A stretch of 64,000 nt of DNA from Micromonospora musae (GTDB taxonomy: Bacteria; Actinomycetota; Actinomycetes; Mycobacteriales; Micromonosporaceae), in NCBI RefSeq assembly GCF_003626635.1, contig NZ_RAZT01000021.1:1-64000 (forward strand). The letters run 5' to 3'. This document shows, piece after piece, positions 16,028 to 23,530 of this stretch; the first letter of the stretch is position 1; each line of letters starts with the position of its first letter. Both the position numbers and the translations under genes were made by a program. Under the pieces are notes generated by a model. The model saw only the letters and a list, made by a program, of their open reading frames with translations. It was not told where the DNA came from and ran no database searches.

Positions 16028-17250
16028 TGGATTTCGCGTACGACAGCCGCACCGAAGAGCTGCGGGTCGAGCTGACCGCGTTTCTCGAGCAGCACGTGTA
16101 CCCGGCCGAGGCGGTGCACGCCGCGCAGGTGGCCGAGGCGGGCGACCCGTGGGCACGTCCGCCGGTGATGGCCGAGCTGAAGGCCGAGGCGCGCAAGCGC
16201 GGGCTGTGGAACCTCTTCCTGCCCGACCGGCGTTACGGCGCCGGGCTGACCAACCTCCAGTACGCGCCGCTGGCCGAGCTGACCGGCCGCAGCCCGCAGC
16301 TGGCTCCCGAGGCGCTCAACTGCGCCGCCCCCGACACCGGCAACATGGAGCTGCTGGCCGAGTTCGGCTCCGAGCACCAGCAGGAGCGGTGGCTCGGTCC
16401 GCTGCTGGCGGGGGAGATCCGCTCGGCGTTCTGCATGACCGAGCCGGAGGTCGCCTCGTCCGACGCCACCAACATCGCCACCCGGATCGTCCGCGACGGG
16501 GACCACTACGTGGTCAACGGCCGCAAGTGGTGGTCGTCCGGGGCGATGGACCCGCGCTGCGAGATCTTCATCGTGATGGGCAAGACCGACCCGGGAGCCG
16601 ACCGACACCGCCAGCAGAGCATGGTGCTGGTGCCGCGGGACACCCCGGGCGTCTCCGTCCGGCGGGGCATGACGGTCTTCGGCTACAGCGACGCGGCGCA
16701 CGGCGGGCACGCCGAGATCGAGTTCACCGACGTACGGGTGCCGGTGGCGAACCTGGTCGGCGCGGAGGGCGGCGGCTTCGCCATCGCCCAGGCCCGGCTC
16801 GGCCCGGGGCGGATCCACCACTGCATGCGGCTGATCGGCATGGCGGAGCGGGCCCTCGAACTGCTCTGCCGGCGGGTCAGCGAGCGGGTCGCGTTCGGTC
16901 GGCCCCTCGCCGAGCAGGGCGTGGTGCGGGAGTGGATCGCCGAGTCCCGGGTCCGCATCGAGCAGGCCCGCCTGCTCGTGTTGAAGACCGCGTGGCTGAT
17001 GGACACCGTCGGCAACAAGGGCGCGCACACCGAGATCCAGGCCATCAAGATCGCCACGCCGGCGATGGCCGAGTGGGTGATCGACAAGGCGATCCAGGCG
17101 TACGGGGGCGCCGGCGTCAGCCAGGACACCCCGCTGGCCGCGCTCTGGGCCGGCACCCGCACCCTGCGCCTCGCCGACGGCCCCGACGAGGTGCACCGCG
17201 CCTCGCTGGCCAGGCGCGAACTCCGCCGCTGGTCCGCCACCCCCGCCTGA
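16027..17250 (+). CDS. Acyl-CoA dehydrogenase (ACAD10/11-type)
   Basis: FAD-dependent acyl-CoA dehydrogenase of 407 residues. It has the FCMTEPEVASSDATN flavin-binding segment, the VNGRKWWSSGA strand and the C-terminal QAYGGAGVSQDTPLA motif. The sequence pattern matches the ACAD11-like group rather than short-chain FadE. With the phosphotransferase before it (TGATG overlap) it should channel 4-hydroxy fatty acyl-CoAs into beta-oxidation. A small hairpin follows before the convergent LacI gene. Confidence 0.9.
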   Translation: MDFAYDSRTEELRVELTAFLEQHVYPAEAVHAAQVAEAGDPWARPPVMAELKAEARKRGLWNLFLPDRRYGAGLTNLQYAPLAELTGRSPQLAPEALNCAAPDTGNMELLAEFGSEHQQERWLGPLLAGEIRSAFCMTEPEVASSDATNIATRIVRDGDHYVVNGRKWWSSGAMDPRCEIFIVMGKTDPGADRHRQQSMVLVPRDTPGVSVRRGMTVFGYSDAAHGGHAEIEFTDVRVPVANLVGAEGGGFAIAQARLGPGRIHHCMRLIGMAERALELLCRRVSERVAFGRPLAEQGVVREWIAESRVRIEQARLLVLKTAWLMDTVGNKGAHTEIQAIKIATPAMAEWVIDKAIQAYGGAGVSQDTPLAALWAGTRTLRLADGPDEVHRASLARRELRRWSATPA

Positions 17251-17272
17251 GCCTCCGGGGTCAGGCGGAGGC
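17251..17272. terminator. Short bidirectional hairpin
   Basis: GCCTCCG (17251-17257) pairs with CGGAGGC (17266-17272) right after the dehydrogenase stop and across the end of the convergent LacI gene. Confidence 0.45.
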
Positions 17273-18307
17273 GCGTTCCACCAGCTCGGTGTCGAGCAGG
17301 ATGGCCGGGGTGCTGATCTCGTCGCCGCGGATGCGGGAGACCAGCAGCCGGGCCATCTGCCGCCCCATCTCCTCCACCGGCTGGAAGACCGTGGTCAACG
17401 GCGGGTCGGCCTGCCGGGCGATCGGGGCGTCGTCGAAGCCGACGACCGCCACGTCGTCCGGCACCCGACGGCCCGCCTCGCGCAGCGCGCGCAGCGCGCC
17501 GAACGCCATCAGGTCGGAGGCGACGAAGACCGCGTCGAGGTCCGGCCGGACCTCCAGCAGCCGGCGCATGCAGGCTGCCCCGCTCTCCTCGCTGAAGTCG
17601 CCGTACGCGACGAGGTCGGCGTCGACGCCGCCGAGGGCGGCGGTGACCGCCTCGGTGTAGCCGGTCAGGCGGGCCAGGCCGGCGCCCATGTCCTGCGGGC
17701 CGGCGATGGTGGCGATGCGCCGCCGGCCCCGGCCGGACAGGTACCGCACGGCCTGCCGCGCGCCGCCCACGTTGTCCACGTCGACGAACCAGGCCGGCCG
17801 CGCTCCCGGCCGCAGCATCTGGGCCGGCCGGCCGCCGAGCACGCTGGGCAGGCCCCGCTCCTCCAGCAGGCCGGGCAGCGGGTCCGCGTCGTGCAGGGAG
17901 AGCAGCAGTACGCCGTCGACGTGCTGGCTGGTGAGGTGGTGCTCGACCCGCTCCCGCTCGACCGGCGACTGCGCCATGGCCAGCCAGAGCTGCATCGGCG
18001 TCTGGAGCAGCGCGGAGCTGATGCCACGGACGATCGCCGCGAAGAACGGCTCGGTGAAGATGCGCTCGCCGGACTCGGAGACGATCAGCGCCACGGAGTC
18101 CGTACGCCGGGTGACCAGCGCCCGGGCGGCACGGTTCGGCACGTACCCCAGCTCGGCGATGGCCTGCTGCACAGCGGCCCGCGCCCCCGGACTGACCTGG
18201 GGCGAGCCGTTGACCACGCGGGAGACCGTCCCGCGGCCGACGCCGGCGCGAGCGGCGACCGCGTCCAGGGTCGGACGTCCGAGGGACCGGGTGCGCTGCG
18301 TTGTCAT
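17261..18307 (-). CDS. LacI-family transcriptional regulator, CebR-like
   Basis: 348-residue repressor. The helix-turn-helix is at about 12-34 (PTLDAVAARAGVGRGTVSRV) followed by the hinge helix PNRAARALV; the rest is a periplasmic-binding-like sensor domain ending in DPPLTTVFQP. The pattern resembles CebR, the cellobiose-responsive repressor of Streptomyces. In support, the next gene encodes an extracellular sugar-binding lipoprotein whose promoter has two TGGGAGCG-type sites, close to the CebR box TGGGAGCGCTCCCA. ATG 18307 has GGAGGAGCAGAGG upstream. The 160 bp before it hold no clear operator. Confidence 0.85.
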   Translation of the reverse strand: MTTQRTRSLGRPTLDAVAARAGVGRGTVSRVVNGSPQVSPGARAAVQQAIAELGYVPNRAARALVTRRTDSVALIVSESGERIFTEPFFAAIVRGISSALLQTPMQLWLAMAQSPVERERVEHHLTSQHVDGVLLLSLHDADPLPGLLEERGLPSVLGGRPAQMLRPGARPAWFVDVDNVGGARQAVRYLSGRGRRRIATIAGPQDMGAGLARLTGYTEAVTAALGGVDADLVAYGDFSEESGAACMRRLLEVRPDLDAVFVASDLMAFGALRALREAGRRVPDDVAVVGFDDAPIARQADPPLTTVFQPVEEMGRQMARLLVSRIRGDEISTPAILLDTELVERASA

Positions 18308-18467
18308 CCTCTGCTCCTCCGGCGTAGGGCGGAGCCGGTGCCCACCCGGGGTGGGGTGGACGCCGAACCGCCCGTTGGTGGCTGACCCTCGCCTATTGTG
18401 CGGCCAGATCGACGCGCCGGATGAACACGGTGTCGGCCCGGCCGCTGTCGGTAGCCGGCGGAGAGCG

Positions 18468-19757
18468 TCACCAACCCCGGAAGGAGCCCTCCATCCTGGC
18501 CTCGTTCACGAACTGCTTCCAGGCCGCCTGCTTGCCGAGCTCACCGCTCTCGTAGGCGCGCAACGCCGGTTCGAGGGCGTTCTCCTTGACGGCCTGGTGC
18601 TTCGGGCCGAGGTGCAGGGGCTTGATCCGCCGGACGCTCTCACCGAAGATCTTGCCGGTCGGCGCGTTGTTGAAGTACTTGTTGGTGTAGCCGGTGAACT
18701 CCGGCTTCTGCAGCGCGTCCAGGTTGGTGGGCAGGGGGCCCTTCAGTTTGAAGGCCGCGATCTGGCTCTGCGCGTTGGTCAGGTACTCGGCGAGCTTCGC
18801 GGCCTCGCTCGGGTACTTGCTCTGCGTCGGCACGCCCAGCCAGGAGCCGCCCCAGTTGCCGGCGCCGCCGGGCACCGGGGCCACGTCCCACTTGCCCGCG
18901 TTCTTCGGTCCGGAGTTCTCCGCCACCACGCCGAGCATCCAGGAGGGGCAGAGCGTCGCCGCGAAGGTGCCGGTCTTGAAGCCGGCGGACCACTCCGGGG
19001 ACCAGGTGGCCGCCGCGGCGCTGATCCTCGCGTCCGCCATGGCGATCGCGGTGTTCCAGGCGGCCTTCACCGACGCGCTGGTGTCGGCGACGATGTTGTC
19101 GCCGTCGTCGTAGAAGAGGTCTCCGCCCTTCTGGAACATCACCGCGCTCGCCGCGGTGGTGATCGAGTCGAGCATCCCCTTACCGGTCGCCTCGCGGTAC
19201 TTCTCGCCGGCCTCGATGAAGCCGTCCCAGTCGCGCCAGAGCGCCGCCACCTTGTCCCGCCTGGTCGGCAGCCCGGCCGCCGCGAAGAGGTCCCGGCGGT
19301 AGCAGACCGCGAGGCTGCCCACGTCGGTCGGCAGGCCCATCAGGCGGCCGTTCGGCGCCCGGCCCAGCTCGTACTTCCAGGCCAGGTAGTCGTTGGTGTG
19401 GTCGGCGACCAGCGGCCGGAGGTCGACGAAGTTGTCCGGGTTGACCTTGAACTCGCTGAGGATGCCCTCCTCCAGCGCGACGACGTCGCCCGCGCCCGTG
19501 CCGGTGGCGATCGCCTGTACGAGCTTCGGCCGGTAGTCGTTGAGCTGGGCGGCCTTGCGCAGCTCGACCTTGATGCCGGTGTCCTTCTCGTACTGCTTGA
19601 CGATCTCGTCGTACCCGAACTCACCGAAGGTCTCCACGACCAGCTTGGCGGGCTTGCCGGCGGCGGCGTCCCCGCCGCACGCCACGAGGCCGCCGAGCGC
19701 GGTGATCGCGGCCAGGACGGCCGCCGTCAACCGGGCGCGGCGCGTGGTGAGGCTCAT
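18468..19757 (-). CDS. Carbohydrate ABC transporter substrate-binding lipoprotein, CebE-like
   Basis: 429-residue extracellular solute-binding protein. A signal peptide ends in the lipobox LVAC (Cys27). The body is a family 1 sugar-binding protein with the hallmark VVETFGEFGY start, DVVALEEG, and FAATLCPSWMLG. It resembles cello-oligosaccharide binding proteins. No permease or ATPase gene is adjacent, so it must use components encoded elsewhere. ATG 19757 has GAAAGAGGGG upstream. Two operator-like palindromes flank its promoter and the LacI regulator gene lies 160 bp downstream, giving a simple substrate-induced module. Confidence 0.85.
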   Translation of the reverse strand: MSLTTRRARLTAAVLAAITALGGLVACGGDAAAGKPAKLVVETFGEFGYDEIVKQYEKDTGIKVELRKAAQLNDYRPKLVQAIATGTGAGDVVALEEGILSEFKVNPDNFVDLRPLVADHTNDYLAWKYELGRAPNGRLMGLPTDVGSLAVCYRRDLFAAAGLPTRRDKVAALWRDWDGFIEAGEKYREATGKGMLDSITTAASAVMFQKGGDLFYDDGDNIVADTSASVKAAWNTAIAMADARISAAAATWSPEWSAGFKTGTFAATLCPSWMLGVVAENSGPKNAGKWDVAPVPGGAGNWGGSWLGVPTQSKYPSEAAKLAEYLTNAQSQIAAFKLKGPLPTNLDALQKPEFTGYTNKYFNNAPTGKIFGESVRRIKPLHLGPKHQAVKENALEPALRAYESGELGKQAAWKQFVNEARMEGSFRGW

Positions 19758-19868
19758 CGTGACCCCTCTTTCGGTGGTGGAGCTGGGTGCGCGGACTGCG
19801 GAACACCGTCCCCGGCGTCGCGCCGGTGTCACCACCGACGACGGTCACGAGAGGACCGGGCCACCCTA

Positions 19869-19882
19869 GTGGAGCGCTCCCA
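19869..19882 (-). promoter_or_regulatory. CebR-like operator 1, over the start site
   Basis: GTGGAGCGCTCCCA, containing the perfect palindrome GGAGCGCTCC (19871-19880), differs at two positions from the CebR box. It lies just downstream of the predicted -10 (19891-19886), where a bound repressor would block initiation. Confidence 0.65.
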
Positions 19883-19885
19883 GCG

Positions 19886-19914
19886 AGCGTGCCGACACAC
19901 CCCTCGCCTGTCAA
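19886..19914 (-). promoter_or_regulatory. Promoter of the sugar-binding lipoprotein gene
   Basis: On the minus strand a perfect TTGACA (19914-19909) is followed after 17 bp by CACGCT (19891-19886), a weak -10. The two operators sit on either side of it. Confidence 0.5.
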
Positions 19915-19922
19915 TGTTCGTT

Positions 19923-19936
19923 TGGGAGCGTTCCAA
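19923..19936 (-). promoter_or_regulatory. CebR-like operator 2, upstream of -35
   Basis: TGGGAGCGTTCCAA differs from the CebR box at two positions and is flanked by GTTTG / CAAAC, so the dyad is longer than the core. It is centred about 54 bp from operator 1, roughly five helical turns, which would allow looping. Confidence 0.6.
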
Positions 19937-20028
19937 CAAACGTTACCGCGCGCTCGCCTCGCCATCGCACGCCCACCGACGGGCGAGATCCGGCACACCG
20001 GCGCCAGGCCCCTCGGGCGAATCGGCGT

Positions 20029-20574
20029 TCAGCAGAAGCGACGCAGCAGGGTGCCGGCCCGGCCGGCGTCGAAGGCCAGCGGGTCGAACGCCTCCCCCGC
20101 CCACTCCCGCATCGACAGGTGCTCGGGGTGCGCCGGATCGGCGAGCGCCACGAGCAGCAGGTGGTAGCCGGCGACCCCGCCGACCCCCTCCGGTGGGCAC
20201 GCCCGCTCCCCGTCGACGCAGGCCGGGTAGCGCTCCTCCGGGTCGGCCGTCAGCGCGTCCTCGACGACGAGATCGTGCTCCCACCAGTCGCCGAAGTCGT
20301 AGGTGTACTGGAACCGGCTGCCCTTGCCGAGCACCTCGTCCAGCCGCACGTCCAGCTCGTCGTTGAGCGCCAGCTCGCCGTCCGGGTCGGGCTCGCCGTA
20401 CTGGAGGCCGTCGATCTCGAACGAGTGCAGCCGACAGTCACGCCAACCCATCGAGTGCTGCACCACCCGGTGCAGCCGGTCGAGGGTGTAGCCGGCCGGC
20501 ACGAGCACCCGGCGCCAGACCGGCGGACGGACCCCGGCCAGAGAAATCCTCAGCTGGAAGATCTGCCGCGACAT
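20029..20574 (-). CDS. Plasmid pRiA4b ORF-3-like protein
   Basis: 181-residue cytoplasmic protein of the pRiA4b ORF-3 (IS1096 TnpR-like) family. The family pattern is clear: FQLRISLAGVRPPVWRRVLVP at the start, then LHRVVQHSMGW, FEIDG, YTYDFGDWWEHDLVVE and a Cys-containing GERACPPEGVGG loop. Biochemical role is unknown despite the transposon-related name; many genomes carry it without any transposon, as here. ATG 20574 follows GAGGAGGAGGGG. It is divergent from the small Cys-rich gene at 20608 with only 33 bp between them. Confidence 0.85.
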   Translation of the reverse strand: MSRQIFQLRISLAGVRPPVWRRVLVPAGYTLDRLHRVVQHSMGWRDCRLHSFEIDGLQYGEPDPDGELALNDELDVRLDEVLGKGSRFQYTYDFGDWWEHDLVVEDALTADPEERYPACVDGERACPPEGVGGVAGYHLLLVALADPAHPEHLSMREWAGEAFDPLAFDAGRAGTLLRRFC

Positions 20575-20595
20575 GCTGTCCCCTCCTCCTCGGCA

Positions 20596-20601
20596 TAGGC
20601 T
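20596..20601 (+). promoter_or_regulatory. -10 box TAGGCT, leaderless spacing
   Basis: TAGGCT starts 12 bp before ATG 20608. The same hexamer at the same distance precedes the DUF3000 gene at 52264. The spacing supports the small ORF as the first cistron. Confidence 0.5.
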
Positions 20602-20607
20602 GCGAGC

Positions 20608-20727
20608 ATGATCTGCCGAGCGTGCCGAGCGAGACGGCACGACGACTGTCCGGGGCGGAACTGGTGCGACTGCCAGCACCGTACCCCCCGACCGACCCCT
20701 CCGGTCAGCGGTCCGGCCAGCGAATGA
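20608..20727 (+). CDS. 39-residue Cys/His-rich mini-protein
   Basis: A short frame easily missed by gene finders. Translation begins MICRACRARRHDDCPG and continues to WCDCQH: five Cys (3, 6, 14, 20, 22) and two His (11, 24) in a CxxC-x4-H-xx-C-x5-CxC-x-H pattern that could bind one or two zinc ions. The tail is Pro/Thr-rich. Support is positional: a TAGGCT box 12 bp before the ATG, and a stop that overlaps the next start as ATGA (20724-20727), coupling it to the RibD-like reductase. I recognise similar tiny Cys-rich proteins in actinomycetes but cannot name a function. Confidence 0.65.
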   Translation: MICRACRARRHDDCPGRNWCDCQHRTPRPTPPVSGPASE

Positions 20728-21470
20728 GCGTCGGGATCCCGATCGGTCGAATCTGGCCGGTACCGCCGGCGCAGGCCCTCGACGACGCCACGCTGACCGC
20801 GCTCTACGGCCGCGCCGACCGGCCACACCTGCGGGTGAACTTCGTCTCGAGCCTCGACGGCGCGGTGAGCGTCGACGGCTACTCGGCCGGCCTCTCCGGC
20901 GAGCCGGACAAGCGGGTCTTCGGCCTGCTCCGGATGCTCTGCGACGGGCTGGTGGTGGCCGCCGGCACGCTGCGGCACGAGGGCTACCGGGCGCTGCGCC
21001 TGGCCGAGCATCGCCGCGCCTGGCGACGGGAGCACGGCCTGCCCGAGCACCCGAGGCTGGTGGTCGTCTCCGGCTCGCTCAAGCTCGACCCGGCGCAGGC
21101 CGCGTTCGCCGACGCGCCGGTACGACCGCTGGTGCTCACCCACGCCGAGGCCACGCCCCCACCGGGGCTGACCGAGGTGGCCGACCTGGTGCGCTGCGGC
21201 ACCGACCGGGTGGACCTCGCCGCGGGCCTCGCCGAGCTGCGCCGGCGCGGACTCGACCAGCTGCTCTGCGAGGGCGGCCCGCACCTCTTCGGTGCACTCA
21301 CCGCCGCCGACCTGGTCGACGAGCTCTGCCTCACCGTCTCGCCGCTGCTGGCCGGCGGGGGGCCGGGCCGGATCAGCGCCGGCCCGCCCAGCCCGCCCCG
21401 GCGGCTGCCGCTGCGCCACACCCTCGTCACCGAGGACGGCACCCTCCTGCTCCGCTACGCCCGCCCCTGA
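20724..21470 (+). CDS. RibD C-terminal-type pyrimidine reductase family protein
   Basis: 248-residue dihydrofolate-reductase-fold protein related to the C-terminal reductase domain of RibD. Motifs: VNFVSSLDGAVSVDG, LSGEPDKRVFGLLR, VVAAGTLRHEGY and LCEGGPHLFG, all standard for the family. There is no deaminase domain, so it is not a full RibD; the substrate may be a riboflavin intermediate or another NADPH-reducible compound. I start at ATG 20724, which overlaps the stop of the Cys-rich mini-protein, rather than an upstream GTG at 20622 in the same frame. A dispersed inverted repeat lies 30 bp after the stop and may end transcription. Confidence 0.82.
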   Translation: MSVGIPIGRIWPVPPAQALDDATLTALYGRADRPHLRVNFVSSLDGAVSVDGYSAGLSGEPDKRVFGLLRMLCDGLVVAAGTLRHEGYRALRLAEHRRAWRREHGLPEHPRLVVVSGSLKLDPAQAAFADAPVRPLVLTHAEATPPPGLTEVADLVRCGTDRVDLAAGLAELRRRGLDQLLCEGGPHLFGALTAADLVDELCLTVSPLLAGGGPGRISAGPPSPPRRLPLRHTLVTEDGTLLLRYARP

Positions 21471-21500
21471 CCCCCACCCCGCCGACCCCCGGTTGACGGT

Positions 21501-21555
21501 GATCATGAGGTTGACGGGGCTTCCGGGGCACGAAGCGGCCGGCAACCTCATGATC
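21501..21555. repeat. Dispersed inverted repeat, GATCATGAGGTTG family, copy 1
   Basis: Arms GATCATGAGGTTG (21501-21513) and CAACCTCATGATC (21543-21555) are perfect. An inner GCTTC / GAAGC pair extends the fold. GGTTGACGG also occurs just before (21491), as a partial direct copy. The same arms recur at 56981-57039. It stands 30 bp after the reductase gene, a terminator-like position. The rest of 21471-21748 is GC-rich, with a GGGCCC-rich palindrome near 21577-21596 and no gene. Confidence 0.85.
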
Positions 21556-21748
21556 CTCGGGCGGTGCCGGGAGGAGGGCCCGGGCCGGGCCCGGGCGGCC
21601 ACGGATGGTGGTTCCGGGGTGACGCTCCGAAAGGTGGGGCACGGACCGGCGTGGCGTCCGCCGCGTCGCGTGGCAACCTGTCGTACTCCTCGGGCAGGAT
21701 GCACCACGTGTGCGCCGACCGCGATGACCGACCCACCGGAGTTGCCCG

Positions 21749-23500
21749 ATGACCGATGACGGCTTCGACGCCCCGGTCGAGGGGGTCGGGCGGGTGCTCG
21801 GCACCGCCGACGCCACCCCGCTGCAGTTCTGGGCGGCCGTCTCCCCCGGCAGCTACCTCCAGCTCGACGACGTGGTGGTGACCCGGCGGGAGCTGCCCGA
21901 CCGCGAGCCGGTGACCATCGCCGGCGTGGTCACCCAGGTGCGCGCCCGCCACGAGGGCGCCCAGTTCGACTCCGACGTCTTCGCCATCGCCGACGGCACC
22001 CTCCCCGCGCAGGTGCAGGAGGCCGCCGAGGTGACCACCACCCGGGTCGATCCGGAGTTCTACGTGCCACCGACCCCGGGCGCGGTGGTGCACCGGGCCG
22101 AGGGCGACGCCCGGGCCCGGGCGCTGCACTTCGACCGGATGGAGCGGCGCATCCCGATGGGGATGGGCCGCGACGGCGTGCCCGTCTACCTCAACGCCGA
22201 CTTCCTCGACGGCACCCGCGGCGCGCACGTCTCCATCTCCGGCATCTCCGGCGTGGCCACCAAGACGAGCTTCGCCACCTTCCTGCTCTACTCGGTCTTC
22301 CGCTCCGGGGTGCTGGGCGGCGACGCGGTCAACGCCAAGGCGCTCATCTTCAACGTCAAGGGCGAGGACCTGCTCTTCCTCGACCACCCCAACGCCCGGC
22401 TGGACGACGCCACCCGGGCGGGCTACGCGAAGCTCGGCCTCGACGCCGGCGCCTTCCCCGACGTGCGCGTCTACGCCCCACCCCGGGTCGGCGACTCCTC
22501 CGGCACACCGGACGTGAGCAGCCGGCTCACCGGGGTCGACAGCTTCTACTGGACGCTGGCCGAGTTCTGCGCCGACCGGCTCCTGCCGTACGTCTTCGCC
22601 GACGCCGACGACGAACGCCAGCAGTACACGATGGTGGTCCACTCGGTCACCGCCCACCTGGCCCGCTACGCCCAGCCCGCCGACGGCGGGGTGAGCATCG
22701 ACGGGGTCCGCCTCGGCGGCTACGCCGAGCTGGTCGACCACATCGTCGAGCAGCTCAACGACGACGAGACCCGGTCGGAGTGGGCCGGCAGCGCCGTCGG
22801 CCTGGGCACCGTGAACGCCTTCGCGCGCCGCCTGATCGGCAGCAAGAAGGACCTCGGCCGGCTGATCCGGGGCGACCTCGCCACCCGCCGCCCGCACAGC
22901 ATCAACACCGCGGAGAGCGCCCAGGTCACCGTCGTCGACCTGCACAACCTGCCCGATCGGGCGCAACGCTTCGTCGTCGGCGTCACGCTCAGGAGCGAGT
23001 TCGAGCGCAAGGAGAAGGCCGGCACCGCCAAGCCGTTGCTCTTCGTGGTGCTCGACGAGCTGAACAAGTACGCCCCCCGGGAGGGCTCGTCACCGATCAA
23101 GGAGGTGCTGCTCGACATCGCCGAGCGGGGCCGATCGCTCGGCGTGGTCCTGGTCGGCGCGCAGCAGACGGCGAGCGAGGTGGAGCGGCGGATCGTCACC
23201 AACTCGGCGATCCGGGTGGTCGGCCGGCTGGACCCGGCCGAGGCCTCCCGCCCCGAGTACGGTTTCCTCCCCCCGGCGCAGCGGCAGCGCGCGCTGCTCG
23301 CCAAGCCCGGCACCATGTTCGTCAACCAGCCGGACATCCCGGTGCCGCTCTGCCTGGAGTTCCCCTTCCCGGCCTGGGCGACCCGGGTCAGCGAGGCGGG
23401 TCACCCGCCGTCGCAGACGCTGCGCTCGATCACCCAGACGGCGGACCCGTTCGCCGTGGTGGGTTCGGCCGGCGGCACCGACGACGACATCCCGTTCTAG
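21749..23500 (+). CDS. HerA-like ATPase with HAS-barrel
   Basis: 583-residue ATPase of the FtsK-HerA superfamily, first gene of the DNA-end-processing operon. An N-terminal HAS-barrel is visible at about 36-66 (YLQLDDVVV...VVTQVRAR). The P-loop region is SGISGVATKTS (165-174), where Thr replaces the Gly that normally precedes Lys. Walker B is LFVVLDE (431-437), followed by the GAQQTAS sensor (Gln472/473) and NSAIRVVGRL with a possible arginine finger (Arg489). Archaeal HerA forms a hexamer that drives the nuclease NurA and acts with Mre11-Rad50. Here Mre11, Rad50 and NurA homologues follow directly, which supports the same role. ATG 21749 lacks a strong ribosome binding site. Confidence 0.82.
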   Translation: MTDDGFDAPVEGVGRVLGTADATPLQFWAAVSPGSYLQLDDVVVTRRELPDREPVTIAGVVTQVRARHEGAQFDSDVFAIADGTLPAQVQEAAEVTTTRVDPEFYVPPTPGAVVHRAEGDARARALHFDRMERRIPMGMGRDGVPVYLNADFLDGTRGAHVSISGISGVATKTSFATFLLYSVFRSGVLGGDAVNAKALIFNVKGEDLLFLDHPNARLDDATRAGYAKLGLDAGAFPDVRVYAPPRVGDSSGTPDVSSRLTGVDSFYWTLAEFCADRLLPYVFADADDERQQYTMVVHSVTAHLARYAQPADGGVSIDGVRLGGYAELVDHIVEQLNDDETRSEWAGSAVGLGTVNAFARRLIGSKKDLGRLIRGDLATRRPHSINTAESAQVTVVDLHNLPDRAQRFVVGVTLRSEFERKEKAGTAKPLLFVVLDELNKYAPREGSSPIKEVLLDIAERGRSLGVVLVGAQQTASEVERRIVTNSAIRVVGRLDPAEASRPEYGFLPPAQRQRALLAKPGTMFVNQPDIPVPLCLEFPFPAWATRVSEAGHPPSQTLRSITQTADPFAVVGSAGGTDDDIPF

Positions 23501-23530
23501 GGGGCCGAACGTGAGCGCGAGGAGCGAGCG

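Noticed and set aside
17688..20366. An 892-codon plus-strand frame across the LacI, sugar-binding and pRiA4b-like genes
   Set aside because: It crosses three well-supported minus-strand genes and their promoters, and its translation has no recognisable domain.
20029..20574. Transposon remnant, because the family name refers to IS1096 TnpR and plasmid pRiA4b
   Set aside because: No transposase, terminal repeats or target duplications are visible, and the family is common as a chromosomal gene.
20608..21470. Riboflavin (FMN) riboswitch before the RibD-like reductase
   Set aside because: There is almost no untranslated leader; the promoter is leaderless and the reductase start overlaps the small upstream gene.
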